A stretch of DNA of 54,162 nt from a bacterium (Candidatus Blackallbacteria) CG13_big_fil_rev_8_21_14_2_50_49_14. Its GTDB lineage: Bacteria; Cyanobacteriota; Sericytochromatia; UBA7694. The notes below the pieces were generated by a model that was not told where the DNA came from, searched no databases, and was given only the letters and a program-made list of their open reading frames with translations. The stretch is from the NCBI GenBank assembly GCA_002783405.1, contig PFGG01000043.1:1-54162 (forward strand). The letters run 5' to 3'. Shown here one piece after another: positions 25,034-34,077 of the stretch. Each line of letters opens with the position of its first letter. Position 1 is the stretch's first letter. The position numbers and the translations under genes were made by a program.

Positions 25034-25798
25034 TTCTGTTCTTGGGTTTAAATAAAAAGCAAATTGTTGGTCTTGAAACCCCGTTTCGAGATAACTGCGT
25101 TCTTGGATTTCAATCTCTCCTGCTGCGTGCCAACGCAGCAGGGTGGTGGAACGTGTGCCATAGTGGGGCTGTTGAATGAAAATGGGTGAAAGTTGCCGTT
25201 CAAGGGGCAGGCCTACGCCTGTTTCTGGCAAGTCAGGATCTGGCCAGGTATCCTCTGAGCGCATCAGCGCAAAGCCTTTTTCGGCACTGAAGTTTGACGA
25301 TTTTTCGACTAAGGCAGAAAATTCTGTACGGGCTTTGACCAGTTTGGGCCAGGGAGTATCGAGTAAATGGTTACTCAATCCATAAATCCCGGCTTGAAGA
25401 GCCTGTGCGGCTGTTTTGCTTCGGTTTGAAAACCAATAGGCTTGATCTTGTGTGCCGAGCAAAAGATTGAAGCCTCCGTAATCATTCGGATTTAATGCGT
25501 TGAGAAAGTGCTCGGGTGAGTGCTTGCTGAGGAGATAATCCCGTATTAACCAGCCTCTGCTCAAGGGAGCCGTTTCTGCTTTCGCTTCGCGGTAATTGGT
25601 AACGGCTGCCCAACGCCCATTTTCGGTAATGCCCAGCCAGGTTCCGCCTTGTACCAGGTCTTTCCCCCCATAGATAAGGGGTTGTGTAGGCCAGGCATGC
25701 AGGGCAGCTGTAGCGCGTTGCTTAAACTCATCACGGTTGGCCAAAAGAATCAATGGGGTTTCCGGTCGGATTTTCCAGGCCCAGACGATTAAACACAT
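25016..25798 (-). CDS. NRDE family protein (TANGO2-like)
   Basis: The NRDE family, which includes human TANGO2, is named for the Asn-Arg-Asp-Glu motif seen here as ILLANRDEFKQR (about residues 18-29). The protein starts MCLIVWAW; the N-terminal Cys is conserved and the fold resembles Ntn hydrolases. ATG at 25798 has AGGAG eight bases before it. The longer frame to 25825 would hide that Cys, so it is rejected. At 260 residues it is full length. The biochemical role is unsettled; haem handling and lipid homeostasis have been proposed for relatives. Confidence 0.88.
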   Translation of the reverse strand: MCLIVWAWKIRPETPLILLANRDEFKQRATAALHAWPTQPLIYGGKDLVQGGTWLGITENGRWAAVTNYREAKAETAPLSRGWLIRDYLLSKHSPEHFLNALNPNDYGGFNLLLGTQDQAYWFSNRSKTAAQALQAGIYGLSNHLLDTPWPKLVKARTEFSALVEKSSNFSAEKGFALMRSEDTWPDPDLPETGVGLPLERQLSPIFIQQPHYGTRSTTLLRWHAAGEIEIQERSYLETGFQDQQFAFYLNPRTEQSPEF

Positions 25799-25939
25799 GC
25801 TGTTTTCTCCTTTGATTGAACCCATGATCTAGAAGTAAAGCTATTTTAAGCATAACTTAAGCTTATCTAAACTGTATTGACTTCAGAGCAGGCCATTTAT
25901 TAGGCATAAATAGCTTAACCCTACCCGAAAGGAAAGCCT

Positions 25940-27415
25940 ATGCCAACGATCGCTGCCCAGCCTCTGCTGAGCATTGAACCGCTTCGCGTGACTCCCACGC
26001 TTCAGCCTGCTCAGGCATTGGATAAGCCGTTACTTTCTGTTTTGCCCGATGATCGTTTGCAAGTTTCATCTGTTTCCCAACAAAAAGGGATGGCTGCTTT
26101 GAGCTTAGCGCTTGAGCAACCTTCCCGTGCTTCGGGCTTTGTGAAAAATACAGGCGGACACTTTACAATGGATGGCAAGCCTTTTCGCTATGTGGGAACC
26201 AATATGTACAGCCTGGCCAAAGAAAAGCCTGAAACCCAGGAAAAAATGCTGAAAGACGCAGCAGAACATGGTTTTACCGTGGTGCGTTTTTGGGCCTATG
26301 AAAACTATGGGGCCACCCCCGAAGTGATGCAACGTCTCTGTGATTTGGCTGCAAAATACAAACTTAAACTGATTCCTTGCCTGGCAGACCGTTGGGTGAT
26401 GAGTGAAGCCGATCGTAAAAATGACCATTTTTATAAAGAAGGTTTTCAGCGTGATTATCTGCCACGGGTCAAAGACCTGGTCTCTCAGTTGAAAGATCGC
26501 CCTGAAATCATGATTTGGGAGTTGATCAATGAGCCTGAAACCGAGGCCTTTGAGTCGATGTATTCGTTCAGTAAAACCGTTTCCGAAGCGCTTAAAAAAG
26601 AGGACCCCAATCATTTGATTTCGCTGGGAACGATTGGGGGTATTGGGGATAAATTTGGCTCTCAGCTCAGCCGTTTTTCGACAGATAATTTTCGCAAACT
26701 CTATGCGATTCCCAGTTTGGATGCTGCCTCCATCCACAATTATTCGTATGATGCAACGGTTTTAGAACGTTTGGATATTCTCTACCGTTTTTCAGGAGAG
26801 AAAGAAAAAGGGGAAGCCTTTGGCAAAGCTGATCAGGTGGTTTCCTGGGCTTCACGTCAGCTGGACCAATGGGCTTTGGATGCCTTTGGGGTTCAATTGC
26901 AGCGTCCTGCGACCCTGCGTGGGGTTTGGGATCAAATGAATATGACCGATATTCAAATTGCCAAGGATTTGGGCAAACCGCTCTATGTGGGCGAAGTGGG
27001 TTTTAAACAGGCCCATGGTGAAGATCGACAAAAACTATTGCGTTTGGATCTCTCACGCTATACACAAGCCGGCGCACAAGGTTATATGCTCTGGTCTTAT
27101 CAGGCCCAGGGCAAGTCGGTGGATGGCCATGATTATGGTTTTGCGGATCAGGATCAATTGGCTCCGGTAGTCAAAGAATGGAACCTCTATTTTGCTCAAA
27201 CCGCTGCACATTCTGAACAGACAGCAAAAATAACTCCTCCCCCTGGAGATAATTTTTCAGATTTGCATCAGCTGGGACAAGGCCTGCAAGCGGCAGGACA
27301 AAGCGTGCTCAAGCAGGTTTCAACACAAACCCGCAGTGTGGGGCAAGGGATTGAAACTCTCGATCGCCGTTTGGGGGATGTGGTGCCTGATTTTCTCTAT
27401 CGCTGGATGAAATAA
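25940..27415 (+). CDS. Glycoside hydrolase family 5 (mannanase/cellulase-like)
   Basis: The 491-residue protein contains a GH5 TIM barrel (about 72-410), starting with DGKPFRYVGTNMYSL and closest in look to beta-mannanases. Glu198 in WELINEPE is the expected acid/base and Glu352 in LYVGEVGFKQ the nucleophile. No signal peptide is present: the N-terminus (about 1-70) is polar and Pro-rich. A C-terminal tail of about 75 residues is helical and ends with aromatic and basic residues. How the enzyme reaches polysaccharide is unclear, unless it uses another export route or acts inside the cell. The gene stands alone. Confidence 0.85.
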   Translation: MPTIAAQPLLSIEPLRVTPTLQPAQALDKPLLSVLPDDRLQVSSVSQQKGMAALSLALEQPSRASGFVKNTGGHFTMDGKPFRYVGTNMYSLAKEKPETQEKMLKDAAEHGFTVVRFWAYENYGATPEVMQRLCDLAAKYKLKLIPCLADRWVMSEADRKNDHFYKEGFQRDYLPRVKDLVSQLKDRPEIMIWELINEPETEAFESMYSFSKTVSEALKKEDPNHLISLGTIGGIGDKFGSQLSRFSTDNFRKLYAIPSLDAASIHNYSYDATVLERLDILYRFSGEKEKGEAFGKADQVVSWASRQLDQWALDAFGVQLQRPATLRGVWDQMNMTDIQIAKDLGKPLYVGEVGFKQAHGEDRQKLLRLDLSRYTQAGAQGYMLWSYQAQGKSVDGHDYGFADQDQLAPVVKEWNLYFAQTAAHSEQTAKITPPPGDNFSDLHQLGQGLQAAGQSVLKQVSTQTRSVGQGIETLDRRLGDVVPDFLYRWMK

Positions 27416-27466
27416 GGTTTGTGCTTTTGCTATGATGGGGAAAACGCACCCATTGGAGAATAGCCT

Positions 27467-28711
27467 ATGTCTGCCCGCTGGAACCCGCTTCCCCCTGAAC
27501 CCTCTGACTTGGATGACCATGCTGTGCGTTTGCAAGGGGATGCTTTGCAGGGCAAACGAATTGCACTTTTGGTCTGTGGCGGAATAGCGGCAATCAAAGC
27601 CCCTCTCTTGGTGCGTGAGTTGCGTCGCCAGGGCGCAGAAATCACGGTCTTTGTCTCCGAAGAAGCTTTGCGCTATACCACAGAAGAAGCTTTGGCCTGG
27701 AGTTCAGACCGACCGGTGATCAGCCGATTAAGCTCCCGTTCGGAGCATCTCAGTGGTCAAATGGCTTTTGATGCCTGTCTGGTGGCCCCCGCCACCTACA
27801 ATACCCTCAATAAATTCAGAAATGGCATTGCTGATACCCTGTTAACAACCTTTCTGGCTTCGGCTCTGGGCAGATTGGAGCGTGGGCAAACCCGTATCTT
27901 GGTGGCTCCTACTTTGCATGGCAGTATGCACAATGCGATTTTAACTGAAAGTCTGAATGCTTTACAGGAAATGGGCGTAGAAGTGATTCCTCCCAAGCAG
28001 GGCGATGGCAAGCATTTGCTGCCTGAGCTGGAAGAGATCGTCATGCGTACTGCCCGTTCTTTAACGGCTTCACCCTTAAGGGGGATTCCTGTCTTGGTGA
28101 CAGGGGGGCCCACGCCTGTTCATCTGGATCAAATTCGCCGTTTGACCAACCGCTTTACAGGCCAATTGGGAATCGCCATTGCCAAAGAGCTTTGGTTGGC
28201 TGGGGCTGAAGCTTATTTGATTCAAGGCGAGAGTGGCTTGATTCCCCCGGTCTGGTTACCCCATCAGATCGTGCCCGATTATGCGACTTATCAGCAGACG
28301 GTTTTAAAGGTGCTTGCAGAAAGAGAGATGCCCGTTGGCATCTTTTCTGCTGCGGTTGCTGATTATTCTCCGCGCGAGGTTTACCCAGGCAAACGGCCCA
28401 GTGGGGAGACAGAATGGGAATTGAAACTTGTACCGACAGAAAAGGTGATACAGCGGGTACAAACGTCTTTTCCTGAGTTGATGCTGATTTCCTTTAAATT
28501 TGAAGCCCAGCTTTCGCATGCTGAATTGATGCAGATTGCCCGTCAGCGCCTGGAATCAGGCCATGCCGCCGTGATCGCCAATCGGGCTGAAGAACAGGGT
28601 GCTGAACAGGTGGCATGGTTGGTAACCCCCCATCAGCCTGAGCTGCGAATGGAATCCAAAGCTGGAATTGCCCGTGCTTTGAAGCTTTGGCTTGAGCAAG
28701 CCTTGAAGTGA
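27467..28711 (+). CDS. coaBC: CoaBC: phosphopantothenoylcysteine synthetase/decarboxylase
   Basis: This bifunctional enzyme makes 4'-phosphopantetheine for coenzyme A. The N-terminal CoaC flavoprotein (about 28-200) has LLVCGGIAAIKAP, a His in SEHLSG, and VAPATYNTLNKFRNGIAD. The C-terminal CoaB part (about 205-414) has VLVTGGPTPVHLDQIR (usual form TSGGTREPID) and FSAAVADYSP. The usual PAMN flap of CoaC reads APTLHGSMHN, so the copy is divergent. ATG at 27467 follows GGAG. A 28-residue N-terminal extension precedes the CoaC domain. The 414-residue length fits the family. Confidence 0.8.
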   Translation: MSARWNPLPPEPSDLDDHAVRLQGDALQGKRIALLVCGGIAAIKAPLLVRELRRQGAEITVFVSEEALRYTTEEALAWSSDRPVISRLSSRSEHLSGQMAFDACLVAPATYNTLNKFRNGIADTLLTTFLASALGRLERGQTRILVAPTLHGSMHNAILTESLNALQEMGVEVIPPKQGDGKHLLPELEEIVMRTARSLTASPLRGIPVLVTGGPTPVHLDQIRRLTNRFTGQLGIAIAKELWLAGAEAYLIQGESGLIPPVWLPHQIVPDYATYQQTVLKVLAEREMPVGIFSAAVADYSPREVYPGKRPSGETEWELKLVPTEKVIQRVQTSFPELMLISFKFEAQLSHAELMQIARQRLESGHAAVIANRAEEQGAEQVAWLVTPHQPELRMESKAGIARALKLWLEQALK

Positions 28712-28716
28712 AATAA

Positions 28717-28757
28717 CGGACAGAGAAAAAGTCCGTGGCCTTGCTCTTGCCACGGAC
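28717..28757. promoter_or_regulatory. Overlapping competing hairpins after coaBC
   Basis: ACGGAC (28717) can pair with GTCCGT (28731), or GTCCGTGGC (28731-28739) can pair with GCCACGGAC (28749-28757); the two are mutually exclusive. The larger stem has a T-run only on the minus strand. It may be a weak terminator or an attenuator-like element. No open frame explains it. Confidence 0.4.
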
Positions 28758-28906
28758 CAGAAAAGTACGGAAATTTTTCTTTTGCCCCACTGAGGACCTT
28801 GCTGGGACTTTTTTATTCTGTCAGTTTTTTTAAGCTGTGAAAATGCAGCATTTTGTTGCATCAATTTCCTTTGCTGTGGCTTCCAGAGGTTTGATATACT
28901 CTAGAT

Positions 28907-29938
28907 ATGCAAAAGCAACCCCTGATTTCGGTTATTACTCCGCTTTATAACTATGAAAAATTTATTGGCGGTTGCATTGAAAGCGTTTTGGCACAAACCT
29001 ATCCCCATGTGGAAATGGTGATTGTAGATGATGAGTCCACAGACCACAGTGCTGAAGTCGTTCGGGAATACGCACAAAAATATCCTCAAATTCATTATAT
29101 TTATCAATCAGGAAAAAAACTGGGCCCCTGGAAAATGGGGGTTGTTCCTGCCATCAATACTGCGATTCAGGCAGCCCAAGGCGAGTATATTGCCTGGCTA
29201 AGTGCTGATGATTTGGCTTGTCCTGAGCGTCTCAGTCATAGTTTGGCTGTCTTTACTGAGCAATTCCCAGACGACGACCGTTTGGCAATGGTTTATGCGG
29301 ATACCTATCTGGAAGTGCATGAACGGGAATGTTTTGATAAGGTGCCTTTGCCCTTGGCCGATGTAGAAAAGGCATTTGATACCCAAGGCTACGTGCGTTG
29401 GCAAAGTCGGGATCAGGATTATGGCGAGGGATTGCTTCTACAAAACTTTAAAAACAATGTTATCAATGGCAGTACCAGTTTGATCCGTAAATGCGTGTTT
29501 GATGAGATTGGTTTGTTTGACAGTGCGTATCCATTGGTTCATGACTATGAAATGTGGATGCGCATGTTGCTGAAAGGATACCGGATTCAATTTTTGGCTG
29601 AACCTTTGATTATTTCTCGTATTCACACAGTCAATGTGCCTCGCTGGCACGCTTGCCAGCAAGAGGCTAAACAGCTGATACACAAAATTTGGATGGATTA
29701 TGCACTTGAAGAGCTTTGTCTCAGCCCCTCTGCAGGGTCTGATGAAAGAGCTGATTTTCATTCTGCTTTGGGAGAGACTTTTGCTGAAAAGCGAATGTTT
29801 GACTTGGCTATTTCTGAATTTCGGAGATCAATGGAGCTTTCTGGTCGTTCTGATCTATATTTTGATGTATATAAACAAGTTGTCTTGAGCTATTTATTTC
29901 CTGTTTACAGATTGCTTCGCTACGGACATCGGTTATGA
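28907..29938 (+). CDS. Family 2 glycosyltransferase
   Basis: GT2 enzymes transfer sugars from nucleotide donors, here probably to a surface glycan at the cytosolic face of the inner membrane. The 343 residues open with ISVITPLYNYEKFIGGCIES, then VIVDDESTDHS and the metal-binding ADDLACPERLS. NGSTSLIRKCVFDEIGLFD and HDYEMWMRML mark the acceptor half. Base composition becomes AT-rich in the last third, at the edge of the polysaccharide island. Its end overlaps the next GT2 by four bases (ATGA), so they are co-translated. Confidence 0.88.
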   Translation: MQKQPLISVITPLYNYEKFIGGCIESVLAQTYPHVEMVIVDDESTDHSAEVVREYAQKYPQIHYIYQSGKKLGPWKMGVVPAINTAIQAAQGEYIAWLSADDLACPERLSHSLAVFTEQFPDDDRLAMVYADTYLEVHERECFDKVPLPLADVEKAFDTQGYVRWQSRDQDYGEGLLLQNFKNNVINGSTSLIRKCVFDEIGLFDSAYPLVHDYEMWMRMLLKGYRIQFLAEPLIISRIHTVNVPRWHACQQEAKQLIHKIWMDYALEELCLSPSAGSDERADFHSALGETFAEKRMFDLAISEFRRSMELSGRSDLYFDVYKQVVLSYLFPVYRLLRYGHRL

Positions 29939-31251
29939 GTTTTTCGAATGCCCAAGAGTGGGCTCGACATTGGTTCGCTTTTTCTTCGCAAGAGTGGGCT
30001 TTTGTTTGGCCTCACGAAAAAGGACATTTTGAATATTTCTTTGGTCAAAAGAATGATAACCGTGAACTTTTAAATCAAGCGTTAAAACGTTTGATGAATG
30101 ATTCCCACGATTGGGGAGCCCACGTGATCTTATGGATTTTTGGCCGTCATTATCCTATCAGAGAAGTTGGGCCAGGATGGTGGCAAGAGGCTTATCAAAA
30201 GGTATTGAGTGCAGGTAAAATGCTCAACATTTTACCTCCTATTCGTGATTTTCGTGTGACTTATTTGGTTCTTACTTATAATCGTCTTCAAAAATTAAAA
30301 CGTACGATAGAGGCGATTAGAACTCAAACCTGTTCTGATTGGCTTTTGATTATTTGCGATGATGCTTCGCAAGATCAAACCTCAGAATATTGTTCTCATT
30401 TGACTGAACTAGATAGCCGTATTACGTATACGCGTAATCCTGTAAATTTAGGAAGTGCTAAAACCTGGAACCGTTTGTGTGAATTAGCTCAGACTGAACT
30501 GGTTGCTTCTTGTGCTGATGATGATTGGCTTTATCCAGATCATTTAGCTATTACTCGTCAAGGATTTCTCGATTATCCATGGAGTGCCATGAGTGCGGGT
30601 GGTTTTCATATTGTTTCCCCAGAGGGAGTTTTGCTCCGTAAGCATGGCCCTTTTGCACCCTTTGGTGGCCCAATTGATAATCAAAGAGAATTACAGCGTT
30701 GTGGTTTGATTTGCCCTGTAGGACCTGGTGTTGTGCATCGAAAAGAACTTTTGCATCATTGGGCGTCTGTAGATCCTCTGTACAGTGGACAAGGTGAACA
30801 ATATGCGGGATGGGATTATTTGTTGACAGTGAAAACAGTTGGGCAGTTTGAGGCTGTTTTTCATCCTCAAATCTTGAGCTTTATGGAGGGAAATCCTTTA
30901 TCGACTTATGCGAATCGCGATAACTCTTCTGAACTGATTTTTTTGTTGCGAGAAATAGTGAATGATTATAACGCTCTTTATGGTCCAAAATCTTATCCCT
31001 GGATTTTAGCTGAAAAGTTTTTGAAAAACCTTCGCTTTACACAAATCAAACGTCAGACACAAAGTTTGTCGATAAATATGAATTTATTGGATAGTGTAGA
31101 AGCTGAGATTGCTTCTCTCTGCTCTCATACAGAGTTGCTCAAACTCAATCCAAATGCTCCTTTCTCTGATCGCTCGCGTTGGCTTGAGGCTTTAGAATAT
31201 CGTCTTATACGTTGGGGAATACATAAACTTCCTTTACCTCCTCAAACGTAA
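29935..31251 (+). CDS. Family 2 glycosyltransferase with N-terminal extension
   Basis: This is a 438-residue GT2 protein. An N-terminal region of about 100 residues without a recognised motif precedes the catalytic domain. That domain begins RVTYLVLTYNRLQKLKRTIE and carries CDDASQDQTSEY and the metal-binding CADDDWLYPDH. The C-terminal 90 residues are helical. The composition is clearly AT-rich. It is coupled to the previous gene by an ATGA overlap. Its 3' end overlaps the convergent GT4 gene by 18 bases, leaving no room for a terminator. Acceptor and linkage cannot be predicted. Confidence 0.82.
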   Translation: MSFSNAQEWARHWFAFSSQEWAFVWPHEKGHFEYFFGQKNDNRELLNQALKRLMNDSHDWGAHVILWIFGRHYPIREVGPGWWQEAYQKVLSAGKMLNILPPIRDFRVTYLVLTYNRLQKLKRTIEAIRTQTCSDWLLIICDDASQDQTSEYCSHLTELDSRITYTRNPVNLGSAKTWNRLCELAQTELVASCADDDWLYPDHLAITRQGFLDYPWSAMSAGGFHIVSPEGVLLRKHGPFAPFGGPIDNQRELQRCGLICPVGPGVVHRKELLHHWASVDPLYSGQGEQYAGWDYLLTVKTVGQFEAVFHPQILSFMEGNPLSTYANRDNSSELIFLLREIVNDYNALYGPKSYPWILAEKFLKNLRFTQIKRQTQSLSINMNLLDSVEAEIASLCSHTELLKLNPNAPFSDRSRWLEALEYRLIRWGIHKLPLPPQT

Positions 31252-32439
31252 ATATAGGTTCATAAGCTCTTGTGCTATATGAGATGTTGAAAATCTTTGA
31301 AGACAATCCTGACGTATCTGTTTTGAAGAATAACTTTTGTATTGATTGATCATTGTAAGCATGGCTTGCGCCAATTGATCTGGTTGGCCGATATCTACCA
31401 AAACTCCATTTGTTTTGGTTACTATATCTTCTGGCCCTCCACAACGTGTTGCAATGATGGGCTTGCCACAAGCTAATGCTTCAATATAGCTGATCCCGAA
31501 GGTCTCTGAGTAACTGGGTAAAACAAATGCATCTGTGGATTGGTAAAAAGAAATTGTTTCAGAATGTGGTAAGGGGCCTATAAAGTTTATAAAACGATCT
31601 ATTTTTAAGCTTTCTGCTTTGTGTTTATATTGGTTAATCATTCCTCCTCCAATAAGTTGAAGGCGAACGTGGGGGGCTTGAGTAATTACTTTAGCCAAGG
31701 CGATAAGTAAATCATCAATTCCTTTGCTGGGACTAAGATGAGCGACGCAAAGAAATTGAAACTGATCAGAAGGTTGTTTTTCTTTGGGGATAAACAAGGT
31801 TTCATCAACAATATTAGGAATAACTTCAACTCTTTTTATCCCGAGAGCCCGTATGCGTTTTGCTAAGCTTTCACTTACTGCAACTACACTATTCGCTTGA
31901 TTTAAAGGCTTTTCCAATAAAGGAGTAAGTTGACCTTTGTTCGTAATAAAAGCTTTATTTGGAAATGGAAATGGCCCCATATGTTCTGTAATAATAAAAG
32001 GGATTTCAAGTAATTGAGCCAAATACCAACCAATGTGTCCTGCTGGCCAAGTGACATGGGCATGTATTAAATCTATTGTGCCAAATTTTTGTTGAATATA
32101 GTTCAGGTTTTTAAGATGTGCTTTGCGTATTCCATTTAAATTTCCATATAGGAAATGCTCACTCCATGTCAGTGAAGGGGTTGATATTTCTACAAAATTA
32201 TTTTGTTTTTCTGTAATGATGGGTGAGGTTTTTTTTTGACTATAAAATACATTTAATTTGTGTATTGCATTCAATATATTTCTGGGGCTTATTAAGAATT
32301 CATAAGGGCAATGTGAACTTATAATAAAACGATCATTGGGAAAATTTTTAGCTAAAGCGCTTGCCTGTTGTTGAACAAAAATACCGCTATAAGGAAATTG
32401 AGGATAAGGATACCAGCTTGGGATAATTAAGATATTCAT
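31234..32439 (-). CDS. Family 4 glycosyltransferase
   Basis: The 401-residue protein has the GT4/GT-B layout. The N-terminal half starts LIIPSWYPYPQFPYSGIFVQ and includes HAHVTWPAGHIGWYLA. The C-terminal half starts FQFLCVAHLSPSKGIDDLL and holds PSYSETFGISYIEALACGKP, with the second Glu of the E-x7-E donor site. It acts on the cytosolic face, adding sugars to a lipid-linked glycan. Its start overlaps the flippase stop by four bases. The codons are strongly AT-rich, suggesting acquisition together with the flippase. Confidence 0.88.
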   Translation of the reverse strand: MNILIIPSWYPYPQFPYSGIFVQQQASALAKNFPNDRFIISSHCPYEFLISPRNILNAIHKLNVFYSQKKTSPIITEKQNNFVEISTPSLTWSEHFLYGNLNGIRKAHLKNLNYIQQKFGTIDLIHAHVTWPAGHIGWYLAQLLEIPFIITEHMGPFPFPNKAFITNKGQLTPLLEKPLNQANSVVAVSESLAKRIRALGIKRVEVIPNIVDETLFIPKEKQPSDQFQFLCVAHLSPSKGIDDLLIALAKVITQAPHVRLQLIGGGMINQYKHKAESLKIDRFINFIGPLPHSETISFYQSTDAFVLPSYSETFGISYIEALACGKPIIATRCGGPEDIVTKTNGVLVDIGQPDQLAQAMLTMINQYKSYSSKQIRQDCLQRFSTSHIAQELMNLYLRLRR

Positions 32440-33902
32440 TTTTTCAGCATTAATAATTTTTTTGAATAACTAATAATAAAAAATTTTTCTTTTTTTCCTA
32501 AAAGTATTTTCCAAATATAAATGATATATATTATGAATAATATATTGTTAAGTAAAATGCTTTGTAAATTAAGTTTTTCTGAGTCAAAAATTGTTAAAAT
32601 AATGATTGTTGTGTAAAATAATGAAAATTTAATTAAAAATCCTAATTCATATTGGATATTGATGTAGTTTTTTGATTTTTTATTATTCCATTTAATTAAT
32701 AAAAAGCACATAAATACTTGTCCGAAAATTTGTGCGGTAAGTGCTCCAACGCCTTTAAGATAGGGGGTTATTAATACTGATAAACTAATAAAAATAATTA
32801 CCGTAATTCCTTGAAAGATGATACTATAGCTGATCTCTTTTGCAATATAAGATTCTACACTTAAAATAAGCAAAATTCCTGTGAATAGTTGAACTGTGGA
32901 GCTAAGTCCTATCAAGCGATAGGCTGGATAAAAATTCGGTTGAGTAAAAATTACAATAATGGGTTTTGCGAATAAATAAAGTGCAATACTGATTGTCCCT
33001 ACGGATAGCAGGTAATAGGACATGATTTTTCCGAAGACAATTTTGGCTTCGTCTGGTTTTTCTTTAAAAGACCAGACGAAGGGGGTCCAGGCGGTTATAA
33101 ATGCATTAATGACGAGTGAAAGTGCTGTGCCAAAGGTGGTTCCAATTGAGTAAATACCTATTTCTTCAAGACTGGCATATACTTTTAAAATATAAATATT
33201 TCCCTGTTGCATGAGAAAGTAGAAAAGAAAACCTGGCAGAGAAATCATTCCGAGTTTAACCAATTCACGTACGACAGAAAAATTTTGGAATAAACGAACA
33301 CCTGCGTAATTCCAGAGGAGTAATACCATACATAAGGTGCCGATAGCATTGCCTAAAAAACGTCCAAAATTACCCCAATGAAGGACTGCAACAAAAAAAG
33401 TAGAGAGAGAAAGATTGATAAAATTAACACTTGTATAAATAGCTACTGTGGTCAGGCTTTTGTTTTCATATTGTAATTTTAAGGCTAGAGGTACAGTTGC
33501 AATAGTTAAAGCACTGGTTAGAAGCATCAGGCAGACCAGATCCTGATGCTCAGGTGTTGAGAAAATCCATTGGCTGATATGGGCACTGCCAACCCATGCA
33601 ATCAGAAGTAAACAAAATATGCCAGGAAATAAGAGCATCTGTGCATTAAATATGACTTGTTTTCGATAATCAGGATCCTCATGTGCATGATAAACCAAAC
33701 CTATGGCTGTACCCATTCCTAGGGATAAAAAACCAATGATAAAGGCACTGACTAAACCTAAAACAGAATTTACACCATAATCCGCTGGTGTGAGGAAAGA
33801 AGTAAAAAGAGGCAGGATTAAAAGTGATAAGGCTTGGTAGGTTGCAGTTCCCAATCCATAAATAAGTGATTGCTGAATCAGGCGTTTTAGATGTTCTAAC
33901 AT
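32436..33902 (-). CDS. Wzx-like polysaccharide flippase
   Basis: The 488-residue integral membrane protein has about 12-14 hydrophobic segments and the MOP/MATE-like start SLIYGLGTATYQALSLLILP typical of Wzx and related O-antigen or capsule flippases. Such proteins move undecaprenyl-linked units across the inner membrane. The C-terminal third is very AT-rich with many Ile and Asn residues. It is coupled to the GT4 gene by an ATGA overlap. A polymerase (Wzy) gene is not visible in the island, so the pathway must be completed elsewhere. Confidence 0.85.
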   Translation of the reverse strand: MLEHLKRLIQQSLIYGLGTATYQALSLLILPLFTSFLTPADYGVNSVLGLVSAFIIGFLSLGMGTAIGLVYHAHEDPDYRKQVIFNAQMLLFPGIFCLLLIAWVGSAHISQWIFSTPEHQDLVCLMLLTSALTIATVPLALKLQYENKSLTTVAIYTSVNFINLSLSTFFVAVLHWGNFGRFLGNAIGTLCMVLLLWNYAGVRLFQNFSVVRELVKLGMISLPGFLFYFLMQQGNIYILKVYASLEEIGIYSIGTTFGTALSLVINAFITAWTPFVWSFKEKPDEAKIVFGKIMSYYLLSVGTISIALYLFAKPIIVIFTQPNFYPAYRLIGLSSTVQLFTGILLILSVESYIAKEISYSIIFQGITVIIFISLSVLITPYLKGVGALTAQIFGQVFMCFLLIKWNNKKSKNYINIQYELGFLIKFSLFYTTIIILTIFDSEKLNLQSILLNNILFIIYIIYIWKILLGKKEKFFIISYSKKLLMLKK

Positions 33903-34077
33903 GATAGAGATATAAAGATTTTGAATGGAGAGACGGTTCTAATTTTCACAATGCCTTTATACCTTACTTATCTGGGATCTTTGAAATCTTAGCATGAACA
34001 CTTGATTCTTACGAGTTTTGGTCTGATGTATTTCCTCTATTAAGATGTTTAGCTCAGGAAGTTTTTTCTTGGGCTTT

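Noticed and set aside
28731-28757. Rho-independent terminator of coaBC
   Set aside because: The stem is strong but lacks a T-run on the coaBC strand; the T-run is on the other strand, where no gene ends. Kept as a regulatory candidate only.
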